The notes beneath the pieces are model-generated. The model worked only from the letters and a program-made list of their open reading frames with translations. It was not told the origin of the DNA and did not search any database. A DNA stretch of 64,000 bases from Marinomonas lutimaris (GTDB lineage: Bacteria > Pseudomonadota > Gammaproteobacteria > Pseudomonadales > Marinomonadaceae), in NCBI RefSeq assembly GCF_019426345.1, contig NZ_JAHLLW010000012.1, positions 62,001 through 126,000 on the forward strand, given 5' to 3'. Made by a program: the position numbers and the translations under genes. Below, piece by piece: positions 36,382 through 45,335 of this stretch (position 1 is its first letter; the number at the start of each line of letters is the position of its first letter).

Positions 36382-37788
36382 ATGGCAATGACCAAAGGCT
36401 TAAAGATTCGACATAAACTTTTTGCAGTTTTTGTTTTGAGTAATATTTTACTCATTGTTTCTATGTGGCAAGTATTTCAATGGAGCTTTGATAGAGGATT
36501 TGTTTCCTACGCGACGGAACGTGATCGTGACTTTTTAGAACAAATGGCAAACCGAACAGCTAACCTCTACCTCTATTATGATGATTGGTATTTTCTTGTC
36601 CAAGAGAGTCGAATGGAAAGCGAGTGGCATCAGGCTAAACTCGAAAACTTACGAGACTTAGTGCCACCACCGAGCACGCCTAATTTAGATTTAATTTATC
36701 CGTCTCAATACTATCGCCAACGCTTTCTATTGTTTGATGACCAACAAAAACCCATCATTGGTAAGACGCGATTTACAGACGCCGAAACATACGCTGTGAC
36801 TGTAAATAAAAAAATAGTCGGCTATGTAGGATTACGCTCAATTAGAGAGTTAGTTCAGGATCAAACACTACGCTTTGTTCGCCAGCAGGGAGAAGCCTTC
36901 TTACTCATATCCGCATTCATGCTTGCTATCGCGGCCCTCCTAACATGGCCATTAGCTCAGTGGTTAAGTCGCCCTATCATTTCCATGCAAAAAGCCACGA
37001 AAAAATTGACAGCAGGAAAATATGATACACGCATAACGGTAAAAGGAGGCGACGAGTTAGCCAGTCTTAGCTGCCACTTTAACAATCTAGCTTGTACGTT
37101 AGAACATACAAGAGAAGCTCGTAAGCGCTGGGTTGCTGATACCGCACATGAGCTAAGAACCCCTGTAGCGATACTTAGAGGTGAGATTGAAGCGATGCAG
37201 GATGGGATTATTAAAGTTTCTCCTGAAAGTTTATCCTCATTGCATCAAGAAACGCTTCATATTGCACGCCTAATTGATGACTTAAATCAATTATCCATGC
37301 ATGATGTAGGCAACTTAAGTTATGTAATGGAAGATGTTTCACTTAACGACATAATTGAACAAACGATTCAATCTATGACACTTCCTTTTAATGAAGCAGG
37401 ATTAGAATTAGGGTTTGAATATTCTCAGAAAAACCCTATTGTTATGAATGGCGATTCAGATAGATTACATCAACTCTTTTCAAATCTGATGAATAATTCA
37501 TTAAAATATACAAATGCTCCTGGAAAACTCACTGTAAAACTATCAAAAAAGAATAAGAAAGCCGTTATTCTTTTTGAGGACACAGCCCCAGGTGTAAGCG
37601 ACGATGATAAAAACCGAATTTTTGAACAGTTTTTTCGTGTCGAAAATTCAAGAAATAGAGCGACTGGCGGGAGAGGCCTAGGTCTCGCAATCTGCGCTAG
37701 TATAGTGGATGGACACCAAGGCACAATCAGTGCTTATCACTCACCAGATGGTGGCTTAGGAATAAAAGTAGAATTCCCTTTAAACTAG
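36382..37788 (+). CDS. baeS: Envelope-stress-type sensor histidine kinase (BaeS-like)
   Basis: Membrane sensor kinase of 468 aa. Two membrane segments (about 12-32 and 174-198) flank a periplasmic sensor; a HAMP linker (about 195-245), HisKA with phospho-acceptor His256 (DTAHELRTPVAIL) and an HATPase domain (QLFSNLMNNSLKY, GGRGLGLAICASIV) follow. Its partner response regulator is 30 bp downstream and is BaeR-like by sequence, so the pair probably senses envelope damage or efflux substrates. The target genes are not visible. The upstream 220 bp is shared with yihG. Confidence 0.87.
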   Translation: MAMTKGLKIRHKLFAVFVLSNILLIVSMWQVFQWSFDRGFVSYATERDRDFLEQMANRTANLYLYYDDWYFLVQESRMESEWHQAKLENLRDLVPPPSTPNLDLIYPSQYYRQRFLLFDDQQKPIIGKTRFTDAETYAVTVNKKIVGYVGLRSIRELVQDQTLRFVRQQGEAFLLISAFMLAIAALLTWPLAQWLSRPIISMQKATKKLTAGKYDTRITVKGGDELASLSCHFNNLACTLEHTREARKRWVADTAHELRTPVAILRGEIEAMQDGIIKVSPESLSSLHQETLHIARLIDDLNQLSMHDVGNLSYVMEDVSLNDIIEQTIQSMTLPFNEAGLELGFEYSQKNPIVMNGDSDRLHQLFSNLMNNSLKYTNAPGKLTVKLSKKNKKAVILFEDTAPGVSDDDKNRIFEQFFRVENSRNRATGGRGLGLAICASIVDGHQGTISAYHSPDGGLGIKVEFPLN

Positions 37789-37818
37789 TCTCGTTAAACG
37801 AACAGGAACAACAATATT

Positions 37819-38499
37819 ATGAGCAAAGTACTGATTATTGAAGATGAACCAAAATTAGCTGAATTAATGGCTGCTTATTTAGACCAAGCAGGTTATGAAC
37901 ATCACCATCTTGACCGCGGAGATATCGCAGTCAATTACATTAAAAACAACCAAGTTGATATTGTTCTGCTAGATCTAATGCTACCAGGATTAGATGGCGT
38001 AGAAATTTGTAAGCAAGTTCGTCAGTTCAGTGGTGTTCCTATTATTATGGTTACCGCAAAAGCGGAAGAGATTGATCGCTTGATTGGTCTAGAAATGGGC
38101 GCTGATGACTACGTTTGCAAACCTTTCAGCCCTCGTGAAATTGTTGCCCGTGTTAAAGCTAACTTGCGTCGAGTTGAATTAGACCAAGCTGAGTCACCAA
38201 GAACTGATGGCTTCGATCTAGATGTAGACCGTCTACGTGCAACTTACAAAGGCGATTTGATTGATTTAACTACGGTTGAATTCCAGTTGCTTCAACTACT
38301 CATCAAAGAACCTGGTCGTGTTTTCGGCCGCGATCTTATAATGAAAAGCATTTATGCCGACAGCCGTGTAGTGAGTGATCGTACGATTGATAGCCACATC
38401 AAAAAACTTCGTAAGAAAATTTCTGCTGTAGCACCTGAACTAAACGTTATTCATTCAGTTTATGGCGCGGGCTATCGCTTCGAGAACAACGATCAATAA
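37819..38499 (+). CDS. baeR: OmpR-family response regulator (BaeR-like)
   Basis: 226 aa. Receiver domain with phospho-acceptor Asp52 (IVLLDLMLPGLDG), the conserved Thr/Lys pair (VTAKAEEIDRL, VCKPFSPRE), then a winged-helix DNA-binding domain (LTTVEFQLLQLLIKEPGRVFGR, TIDSHIKKLRKKI, VYGAGYRF). The EEIDRLIGLEMGADDYVCKP stretch is very close to Escherichia coli BaeR. Likely phosphorylated by the kinase just upstream. An AEC transporter begins 16 bp past its stop and may be co-transcribed. Confidence 0.9.
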   Translation: MSKVLIIEDEPKLAELMAAYLDQAGYEHHHLDRGDIAVNYIKNNQVDIVLLDLMLPGLDGVEICKQVRQFSGVPIIMVTAKAEEIDRLIGLEMGADDYVCKPFSPREIVARVKANLRRVELDQAESPRTDGFDLDVDRLRATYKGDLIDLTTVEFQLLQLLIKEPGRVFGRDLIMKSIYADSRVVSDRTIDSHIKKLRKKISAVAPELNVIHSVYGAGYRFENNDQ

Positions 38500-38515
38500 C
38501 CCCCTCCTCTAAGGA

Positions 38516-39472
38516 ATGGCGTTGGACAACTTTTTAGATGTACTGGTATTTTCTTTCTCCATAACAATGCCAATATTTTTAATATTGGCATTAGGAGTCT
38601 TCCTATACCGAATACGGATTATCAATGACAATTTTATTGATATTGCTTCTAAGCTGGTGTTCAACGTCACTCTTCCTGCACTACTTTTCATCAGCATTTC
38701 CAAAAGTGACATAAGCTCAGATACAGATTTATCATTGGTTATATATGCAATGATAGCTGTCACTATCACTTATATCGCATTAGAATTGTTGATGTCTATT
38801 TGGGAGCCGGACAAAGCGGAACGGGCAGTGTTGGTACAGGGTGCCTTTCGCTCCAATATGGGCATTATTGGCTTAGCTTACTGTGTTAATGCTTACGACA
38901 ATGAAGTGTTCTCCGTAGCATCAGTCTATCTGGGCGGAGTTACCATATTATTCAATATATTATCCGTAATTGGCTTAAATCGTGCGCTCGGAGCAAACGC
39001 TAGCCTAAAAGGCATAATGAAAGGCATAGCAAAGAACCCTCTAATCATTGCTATTTTAGCGGCCTTTATTGCATCACTAACAGGGCTTTCATTACCTTCA
39101 ACGCTTTATAAAGCGGGCGATTATTTTGCACAGATGACTCTTCCCTTAGCACTATTATGTGCTGGCGCATCACTCAATTTTAAGTCATTAAAAAACGGTA
39201 TGTTAGGAGCGATCATAGCATCCGCAGGAAAACTGATATTTATCCCGTTTATTCTAACATTTGGAGGATATTTATTAGGTTATCGTGGCATGGAGCTTGG
39301 CGTTCTATTCCTTATGTCTTCAGCTCCAACTGCCTCTGCCAGCTATATTATGGTTCGCGCCATGAATGGAAATTCTACCCTTGCAGCAAACATCATCGTT
39401 ATAACCACCATCGCATCCTTGATTAGTACCAGCATTGGCGTTACTTTGTTACGCAGTTTTAATTTAATCTGA
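38516..39472 (+). CDS. AEC-family membrane transporter
   Basis: 318 aa, ten predicted membrane segments, matching the auxin-efflux-carrier (AEC) family of permeases, some of which carry malate or malonate. The N-terminal half shows SKLVFNVTLPALLF, the FRSNMGIIGLAYC loop and a second half with LCAGASLNFKSLKNG, FLMSSAPTASASYIMVRAMNG. Start: ATG 38516 sits directly against AAGGA (38511-38515) with no spacer, whereas TTG 38522 has a 6-bp spacer and is the more plausible start (316 aa). It may be co-expressed with baeSR, and a dctB/dctD-type pair follows; substrate unknown. Confidence 0.85.
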   Translation: MALDNFLDVLVFSFSITMPIFLILALGVFLYRIRIINDNFIDIASKLVFNVTLPALLFISISKSDISSDTDLSLVIYAMIAVTITYIALELLMSIWEPDKAERAVLVQGAFRSNMGIIGLAYCVNAYDNEVFSVASVYLGGVTILFNILSVIGLNRALGANASLKGIMKGIAKNPLIIAILAAFIASLTGLSLPSTLYKAGDYFAQMTLPLALLCAGASLNFKSLKNGMLGAIIASAGKLIFIPFILTFGGYLLGYRGMELGVLFLMSSAPTASASYIMVRAMNGNSTLAANIIVITTIASLISTSIGVTLLRSFNLI

Positions 39473-39521
39473 TTAAACGTTGAAAACTGGCTAAACATAA
39501 TAAAGACTCGCGAGACTCTCT

Positions 39522-41603
39522 TTGATTTCACAATTCCGTAAGCATCGTCTTTTTTTTCTTACCTTCGGTTGCACTCTACTTACTCTACTGTTTTTTGGCG
39601 TAAACACCATCGCTTATCAAGCACTCATTATAGACAAACACTCAGAAGGCCAAGATCAGCTACTTGATTATGTTATTGAGTTACGTAATGAATTAAAAAA
39701 CTATCACATCCTCCCTTACGCCCTTGCTGACAACCCCACACTACTGGCTTTTATGAACAACCCTAAAGATCCAGTATTAACAAAACGCCTACAACGCCAA
39801 CTAGAAGACCTAACTCATGTATCTAAAACGCAAGACTGGTTTATTTTGTCTGCGCAAGGGGATCTTTTGGTATCCAGCGAACAATCCCCTCATTTCAATT
39901 TAGACGACTACTTTAGCAAACAAGACTTGAGCAATGTGCTTAGAGAACAACAAGGAGAATATATTCTTGTCTCTGGCTACAACCCAAAACAATACAAGTC
40001 AGCCCACCTAGTACTGGCTCCTGTGTATACAAAAGCTGGCTTAGCTGGTGCTGTCGCGGTTCGCATTAACGTGACTGATTTAATCGAACGCTGGAATTTG
40101 TTCGATGATCTTGTTGTGATGACTGATCAAAATAGTCTTATCTTTTTAGCCAGTAAATTAAACAGGCTCTTAGTGAGTAATTGGCTAGATGACCATACTG
40201 ACGTTCAATTTTTAAATAATACTCGCTCTAAAATTTACCACCTTAATGATGAGAATTATCTTTTACAAAATGTCACGTTAGATGACCTAAAGTGGCAAAT
40301 TCATTACTTATCAAATTTAAAAGGTATTCATAAAAAAGCTCAAAATATTGCCTTTATTAGTCTAGGGATTTTTGCGCTGATATTCCTTTTCTGGCTTTAC
40401 CGTCGAGAACGTTCACTAAAAATCGCATCAAAACTGGAAAATGAATTACTTATTGCCAATAGCGCTCAGCGCCAAAGAGTCCTGATCGAAAATACTCACG
40501 TGGGATTACTACAACTCACCAAGCGCGGTGAGATATCTTTTGTTAACCCTATGGGTGTGCGTTATTTCGGTCAAAGAATTGAACTTAACAGCCACTATTT
40601 GTATGAATTTCTACCAGATTGCCCAGAGAACCAAACCGCACTAACCTTTATTAAATCCCTACAAACAAAAGAAGTTGCAAGCAATACACTCGCAACAAAC
40701 TTGCTAGAGCAAGAAGTTGTACTGCAAAAAGAGAACGGTCAGGTTTTTCCAGCACTGCTATCAGTATCATCCTTGAAGTGGAGTGATTCACAAGGTTACT
40801 TGGTCACCTTGCTAGACATCAGCAAACGAAAAAAAGCAGAGCTCAATTTGCTAGAAGCAAACTCCCGACTTGAAGAACGCGTATTAGAACGAACAAAAGC
40901 ACTAGAAGCTGCGCAAAAAGAACTATTAAGAACAGAAAAACTCGCTGCGATAGGACAAATGTCGACCGCTATCGCTCATGAATTAAACCAACCACTAACA
41001 GGTATAAGAACACTAGCCTATACTGCAGAATTACTGCTTAAACGCCAAGACTCAGAGCAAGCGTTAAAAACGCTTATCGACCTAGAATCGCTTGTTGTTC
41101 GGATGCAAAAACTAACCAGCGAGCTAAAAGTACTCGCTTATCGAAGACCTGAGCAACTTGCACCCACTTCAGTCAAACACTCTATAGAGCGAGCCATAGA
41201 AAGCCTTGGAGACGATGTTCATGGTATACACTGGGAAATAAAACTTAATAACCTAGATGCTGTCATTGCTGAACCGACTCGACTAGAGAGAATTTTTTCT
41301 AATTTGATCAGTAATTCAGTCCAGGCTTGCTCTGAAATGAAAGTCACACCAAGTATTAAAATATCGTTAGAGACACACGACAAGCAGATCACTATTAGCT
41401 ATCAAGACAACGGACCAGGAATAGAAAAGTCCCAACTTACGCATATTTTTGAGCCTTTTTTCACCACAAAACCAATTGGAAAAGGCCTAGGGCTAGGGCT
41501 TGCTATTAGTGCAAACCTAGCAAAAGACATGAATGGAACACTAAAGGCGTATCATGACAGCGATTCAAAACTCGTATTCCGCTTAACTCTGTTAAAGGCC
41601 TAA
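39522..41603 (+). CDS. dctB: DctB-like sensor histidine kinase
   Basis: 693 aa sensor kinase. Membrane segments near residues 11-33 and 283-302 enclose a large periplasmic sensor of the DctB kind (PDC/dCACHE-like fold). A PAS-like domain (about 320-445, ENTHVGLLQLTKRGEISFVNP) and a coiled coil precede HisKA with His486 (STAIAHELNQPLTGIR) and the HATPase domain (SNLISNSVQACS, GKGLGLGLAISANLA). TTG start at 39522; no strong ribosome site. The partner regulator begins 2 bp after the stop. DctB kinases sense C4-dicarboxylates; the adjacent AEC transporter would fit an organic-acid theme, but no DctP-type transporter is in view. Confidence 0.83.
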   Translation: MISQFRKHRLFFLTFGCTLLTLLFFGVNTIAYQALIIDKHSEGQDQLLDYVIELRNELKNYHILPYALADNPTLLAFMNNPKDPVLTKRLQRQLEDLTHVSKTQDWFILSAQGDLLVSSEQSPHFNLDDYFSKQDLSNVLREQQGEYILVSGYNPKQYKSAHLVLAPVYTKAGLAGAVAVRINVTDLIERWNLFDDLVVMTDQNSLIFLASKLNRLLVSNWLDDHTDVQFLNNTRSKIYHLNDENYLLQNVTLDDLKWQIHYLSNLKGIHKKAQNIAFISLGIFALIFLFWLYRRERSLKIASKLENELLIANSAQRQRVLIENTHVGLLQLTKRGEISFVNPMGVRYFGQRIELNSHYLYEFLPDCPENQTALTFIKSLQTKEVASNTLATNLLEQEVVLQKENGQVFPALLSVSSLKWSDSQGYLVTLLDISKRKKAELNLLEANSRLEERVLERTKALEAAQKELLRTEKLAAIGQMSTAIAHELNQPLTGIRTLAYTAELLLKRQDSEQALKTLIDLESLVVRMQKLTSELKVLAYRRPEQLAPTSVKHSIERAIESLGDDVHGIHWEIKLNNLDAVIAEPTRLERIFSNLISNSVQACSEMKVTPSIKISLETHDKQITISYQDNGPGIEKSQLTHIFEPFFTTKPIGKGLGLGLAISANLAKDMNGTLKAYHDSDSKLVFRLTLLKA

Positions 41604-41604
41604 T

Positions 41605-42978
41605 ATGGAAAACAGTAACACCAACAATCACATTGAAATCTGGCTCCTTGACGACGACGATATTGTTCGCTCAACAACGGCTCAATGGCTGCGCTTATCA
41701 AATTATGCAGTAAGAGAATTTCACGAAGCTCAAGAGCTGATTGATCGATTTGATATTGGATTACCCTGCATCATTGTCAGTGATATCCGCATGACACCAA
41801 TAGACGGTTTAACACTAATGAGTGACTGCTTATCTAAAGAGCATGAGCTACCCTTTATTCTTATAACAGGCCATGGCGATATAGACACCGCAGTCAACGC
41901 TTTGCGAGATGGCGCTTTTGACTTTCTTGAAAAGCCCTTTGATCCAAATCGATTGCTACAAACTGTCGAAAAAGCCATTCAACTGAGAAAAGTCCAACTA
42001 CAGCATGCCAACCAATCGCAATATCTTGGCGACTTACATGGTCTAGAAGAGACCATTATTGGAAAGAATGAGCAAATAATTCGCGTCAGGCAGCAAATCC
42101 GCACCTTTGCTAGCATGGACACTCATGTGATTGTTTACGGAAAAACCGGTTGCGGAAAAGAACTCGTTGCGAAAGCTTTGCATGACTGTAGCCCAAGAAG
42201 CACTAACCCCTTTGTCGCTATAAACTGCGCCGCAATTCCGTCAGATCTTTTCGAAAGCGAGCTATTCGGGCACGAAGCTGGCGCGTTCACCAGTGCTAAC
42301 AAACAAAGAATTGGTAAGCTTGAACACGCAAGTGGTGGCACGTTATTTCTCGATGAAATAGAAAGCATGCCGCTGGCCATGCAAATTAAATTGCTACGAG
42401 TACTACAAGAAAATCAACTTGAACGAGTCGGTAGTAACAATACGATCCAGATAGACCTGAGAGTGGTTGCCGCCGCAAAAAGTGACCTACAGACATTAGA
42501 ACACTTCCGACAAGATTTATTCTTTCGACTAAATGTATCGCAAATACATCTGCCAGACTTACGTAATCGAGGATCCGACATCCCATTACTTTTTGAGCAC
42601 TTTTGTCGAATGGCGGTTAAAGAGCGAGGCGGAGATTTTAGACAACTAAGTCCAATAGACCACGAAACATTAACTTTGTATGGATGGCCTGGAAATGTTC
42701 GCGAGCTTAGAAACGTTGCATTGCGTTATGCTCTTGAACCCAATACAAGCGTAGCAAAGATATTGGCTGGCTATCAAGCACAAGACGATATAGACACCAT
42801 CACACCACTACCACTGAGCGTAAAGGTGCAAGAATTTGAACGCAGCTTAATTGAAGCCAGTATCCGACAGCAAAAAGGCATCATTCAACTTGTCTTAGAA
42901 CAACTTCAACTGCCACGCCGAACACTAAATCAAAAAATGCAAAAATACGGCTTAAATCGCACAGATTATTTAGACTAA
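41605..42978 (+). CDS. dctD: Sigma-54-dependent response regulator (DctD-like)
   Basis: NtrC-class activator (457 aa). Receiver with Asp60 (IIVSDIRMTPIDG), AAA+ domain with Walker A GKTGCGKE (179-186), Walker B GGTLFLDEIE, and a C-terminal Fis-type helix-turn-helix (QLQLPRRTLNQKMQKYGL). The sigma-54-contacting loop is GAFTSA (226-231) instead of the usual GAFTGA. The kinase partner lies directly upstream (1-base gap). No -24/-12 promoter was recognised nearby, so the targets are elsewhere. Confidence 0.87.
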   Translation: MENSNTNNHIEIWLLDDDDIVRSTTAQWLRLSNYAVREFHEAQELIDRFDIGLPCIIVSDIRMTPIDGLTLMSDCLSKEHELPFILITGHGDIDTAVNALRDGAFDFLEKPFDPNRLLQTVEKAIQLRKVQLQHANQSQYLGDLHGLEETIIGKNEQIIRVRQQIRTFASMDTHVIVYGKTGCGKELVAKALHDCSPRSTNPFVAINCAAIPSDLFESELFGHEAGAFTSANKQRIGKLEHASGGTLFLDEIESMPLAMQIKLLRVLQENQLERVGSNNTIQIDLRVVAAAKSDLQTLEHFRQDLFFRLNVSQIHLPDLRNRGSDIPLLFEHFCRMAVKERGGDFRQLSPIDHETLTLYGWPGNVRELRNVALRYALEPNTSVAKILAGYQAQDDIDTITPLPLSVKVQEFERSLIEASIRQQKGIIQLVLEQLQLPRRTLNQKMQKYGLNRTDYLD

Positions 42979-43021
42979 CCCTCCCTATTCCAAGTCACAC
43001 ATCAGATAAAAATATTAATAA

Positions 43022-43098
43022 AGTGATTCTCATACAAAATATTTAATGAGAATCACTTGCATTGAAAACCAAAAGATCTTTTAATGATAACCATTATC
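43022..43098 (+). promoter_or_regulatory. Fur-controlled promoter of the AraC-like / flavodoxin genes
   Basis: Box 1, AATGAGAATCACTTGCATT (43045-43063), and box 2, TTTAATGATAACCATTATC (43080-43098), match the 19-bp Fur consensus at about 15 and 16 positions. The promoter hexamers TTGCAT (43057-43062) and TTTAAT (43080-43085), spaced by 17 bp, lie inside them. Upstream, AAGTGATTCTCAT and ATGAGAATCACTT (43021-43033 and 43046-43058) form a 13-bp inverted repeat with a 12-bp spacer, extending the operator array. Iron repression is the clear inference. Confidence 0.8.
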
Positions 43099-43116
43099 AG
43101 ATTGAGGCAACATACG

Positions 43117-44004
43117 ATGCAACTAAACATGCGCGATGTGTATGACAATTCAGGAAGAATAAAAAAAGAAGTGGCACCATGGCTATCTGGCCATAAACAA
43201 CTACTCGCCTTGCTTCCAAATTTGCAATTGCTTAACCAACACTTAAGTAGCGATACAGATCTCTCACTTTATGAAGAAGCACAATCAGGACTCTATTTTT
43301 CTTTCTTAGGAACGGGACCAATACAAACAGCAAAAGATATAAATTCCGTACAAATTTCATATCAGCCGAAAAATATTGATGGTCATTTCTTGATGTCAAA
43401 AGGCGATGAACATAGTCTGCTGCAAGCTCGTATTAGTCCTGAACATCTGGCTGCTGTACTTGGCGAAACAGAAGACCAAATCATCCAACATTTTATGGCT
43501 ATGCGTGAAAAATTGGGCAATGAAAACGCCATTATCCAGCTTCCAATTACAGAAAGAACCCTTACTTTAATTGAACCAATATTGGCGCACAAAGGTCACT
43601 CAATCAGCCTTGCAGGACACCTTTATTCACTTATCTTCACCTTGATAGAACAACTACAAATGCTGAGTCATTTGTCGCAATGTGAAGGCTGTCAAAGCAA
43701 ACTTTTCCACGCGCAAAATCTAATCGAAACACCAGAGCACGATGCATTAAACATCAAGCACCTAGCTCAACAAGTTGGGCTAAATACCGAAGCTCTGGCT
43801 ATTGGCTTCAACCTTATTGTTGGGCAGTCCATTGAAAGTTACTGTACTCGTAGCAGAATCAAATTTGCAGCAGCTCAACTAAGACAAGACCCAACAGCTA
43901 AATCACATATTGTGGCCCAAAGTGGTTTTTCAGAAGATCAATTCGAAGCCGCTTTTATTCAACACTTTGGTGTCAGCAGCCACCAATATGGACAAATTCA
44001 CTAA
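43117..44004 (+). CDS. AraC-family transcriptional regulator, Fur-controlled
   Basis: AraC/XylS regulator (295 aa from ATG 43117). The longer frame (ATG 43084) starts inside the Fur box and within the promoter's -10 and start site, so it cannot be translated; GAGG at 43104-43107 is placed for ATG 43117. The C-terminal helix-turn-helix pair (LAQQVGLNTEALAIGFN, GFSEDQFEAAFIQHFG) is AraC-type. The N-terminal half lacks a recognisable cupin; a Cys189-X2-Cys192 pair (CEGC) sits just before the DNA-binding domain, like the cysteine-containing linkers of PchR-type iron regulators. It probably regulates iron-uptake or the neighbouring flavodoxin. The flavodoxin follows 23 bp later. Confidence 0.75.
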   Translation: MQLNMRDVYDNSGRIKKEVAPWLSGHKQLLALLPNLQLLNQHLSSDTDLSLYEEAQSGLYFSFLGTGPIQTAKDINSVQISYQPKNIDGHFLMSKGDEHSLLQARISPEHLAAVLGETEDQIIQHFMAMREKLGNENAIIQLPITERTLTLIEPILAHKGHSISLAGHLYSLIFTLIEQLQMLSHLSQCEGCQSKLFHAQNLIETPEHDALNIKHLAQQVGLNTEALAIGFNLIVGQSIESYCTRSRIKFAAAQLRQDPTAKSHIVAQSGFSEDQFEAAFIQHFGVSSHQYGQIH

Positions 44005-44027
44005 ATTACAGAAAGCAAAGGCATAGC

Positions 44028-44564
44028 ATGGCTCAATCAACAATCGCTCTTATCTACGGCACAGACACAAATAATACAGAAGAGGTTGGCCACAAGATAG
44101 CCAAACAATGGGAAGAACTTGGTGAACAAGTAGACATATTCAACATTAAAGATATTGAGCTTAGTCAGCTTGAACAATACCCCATGCTGATTTTAGGTAT
44201 TCCTACTTGGGACTTTGGTGGCATTCAATCTGATTGGGAAGACATTGGAGACAGTTTAGCCGAACTAGCACTTGAAGATAGTGTCATAGCGCTATATGGG
44301 CTAGGTGATCAATTTGGCTACGGCGATTATTTTGTTGACGCTGTTGGTTGGCTATATGAAAAATTATTGCCAACTAATGCCACTTTCATTGGCCAATGGT
44401 CAACAGAAGGTTATGAGTTTGAAGCCTCTAGAGCTTGTGTAGATAGCAAAGAGTTCTTTGTCGGCTTAGCGATTGATGAAGACCAACAATTTGAACTCAC
44501 TGATCAACGTATTGAGCAGTGGGTTATCCAACTTTACGCAGAGAGAGCAGTAGAAGCCGCATAG
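44028..44564 (+). CDS. fldA: Long-chain flavodoxin
   Basis: FMN electron carrier of 178 aa, long-chain type. The phosphate-binding loop is LIYGTDTNNTEEVG; the flavin-stacking regions are PTWDFGGIQSDWED and YGLGDQFGYGDYFVDAVGWLYEKL; an insert (about 120-140) marks the long-chain class. It can replace ferredoxin under iron shortage, which fits its position behind a Fur-regulated promoter and an AraC-like regulator. A paralogue may exist; the gene symbol is a best guess. Confidence 0.88.
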   Translation: MAQSTIALIYGTDTNNTEEVGHKIAKQWEELGEQVDIFNIKDIELSQLEQYPMLILGIPTWDFGGIQSDWEDIGDSLAELALEDSVIALYGLGDQFGYGDYFVDAVGWLYEKLLPTNATFIGQWSTEGYEFEASRACVDSKEFFVGLAIDEDQQFELTDQRIEQWVIQLYAERAVEAA

Positions 44565-44604
44565 ATTATCGCCTGACTGGCCATTATATTTAAGCTAACG
44601 ACTC

Positions 44605-44657
44605 AAATTTGGTTTACCCAAACATTCGCTGCCCCGAATGCCCAAATTTAGCTTTTT
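44605..44657 (+). terminator. Branched hairpin terminator after the flavodoxin
   Basis: Outer stem AAATTTGG/CCAAATTT (44605-44612 with 44642-44649) encloses an inner stem CATTCG/CGAATG (44623-44628 with 44635-44640). Followed by AGCTTTTTATT. Confidence 0.6.
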
Positions 44658-44701
44658 ATTAATGAGATAATTTTACGACTTGCTCTACATAGCGTGAAGA
44701 C

Positions 44702-44756
44702 CGTGGCTACCTCTCCTTTCTCTCCTGCTTGGAGGTAGCCACGTATTTCTTTTACT
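44702..44756 (+). terminator. Second hairpin in the flavodoxin-DUF3301 gap
   Basis: Stem CGTGGCTACCTC/GAGGTAGCCACG (44702-44713 with 44732-44743), pyrimidine-rich loop, then TATTTCTTTTACT. May be a second terminator; the long stem is unusual for a terminator pair in the same gap. Confidence 0.5.
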
Positions 44757-44824
44757 AACGACTATTTTTTTCTCGCTACTATTGGTTATGATGTTCAAAC
44801 TTTATTAAAATTTATTTGGCATAC

Positions 44825-45139
44825 ATGAACCTACAACTCTCCGATATTGTCATACTCCTTTTGATTGCTGCCGCTCTGTACGCATGGTGGCAAAACACGT
44901 CTATTCGAGAACAAGCCCTAATCAGCGCAAAAAAACATTGTGAATCTCTTAACTTACAATTATTAGAGGATAGTGTTGGTGGTGAGGAATGGAAACCAAT
45001 ATGGCAACATGGAACAATCAAAATAAAAAGAACCTACAAATTTGAATTCAGCTCTAGCGGCATAGCTCGCTATCCTGGAAAAATAAGCTATCTTGGCAGC
45101 AAAAAAACAGAAGTGTGGCTAAGCCCGCATGATTTTTGA
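44825..45139 (+). CDS. DUF3301 family membrane protein
   Basis: 104 aa from ATG 44825 (a TTG 9 bp upstream extends it). One membrane helix near the N-terminus (IVILLLIAAALYAWW), then a soluble domain with a Cys-containing segment (AKKHCESLNLQLLED) and FEFSSSGIARYPGKISYLGS typical of DUF3301. No known function. The gene stands alone, after two hairpins and before the chemoreceptor gene. Confidence 0.8.
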   Translation: MNLQLSDIVILLLIAAALYAWWQNTSIREQALISAKKHCESLNLQLLEDSVGGEEWKPIWQHGTIKIKRTYKFEFSSSGIARYPGKISYLGSKKTEVWLSPHDF

Positions 45140-45280
45140 ACAACCCTCTTCATAAATTGCAACAAAAAACGACACTTGCACACATTATTCACACAAGATA
45201 AATTCATATTTTTATGTCAATTAATTGCAAATAAGTTCATAGTAGAAATAGAATGCTTAAGTAAATATTTGTAATGCTTT

Positions 45281-45335
45281 GATAGGCAAAATCCAGATGA
45301 TAAGAATGATTATTACACTTATCCTGATGCCTATC
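45281..45335 (+). promoter_or_regulatory. Hairpin in the chemoreceptor 5' leader
   Basis: Outer pairs GATAGGC/GCCTATC (45281-45287 with 45329-45335) and inner pairs CAG/CTG plus GATAAG/CTTATC (45299-45304 with 45318-45323) form a long interrupted hairpin ending 34 bp before the start codon of the MCP gene. It does not match the c-di-GMP riboswitch. It could be an operator or a leader RNA structure. Confidence 0.35.

Noticed and set aside
36210-36455. Minus-strand open frame of 81 codons over the baeS start
   Set aside because: It overlaps the baeS coding start and the divergent promoter region, has no ribosome site or family match, and is a chance frame.
43084-43116. Upstream ATG of the AraC-like regulator
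   Set aside because: It lies inside the Fur box and at the promoter -10, upstream of the likely transcription start.
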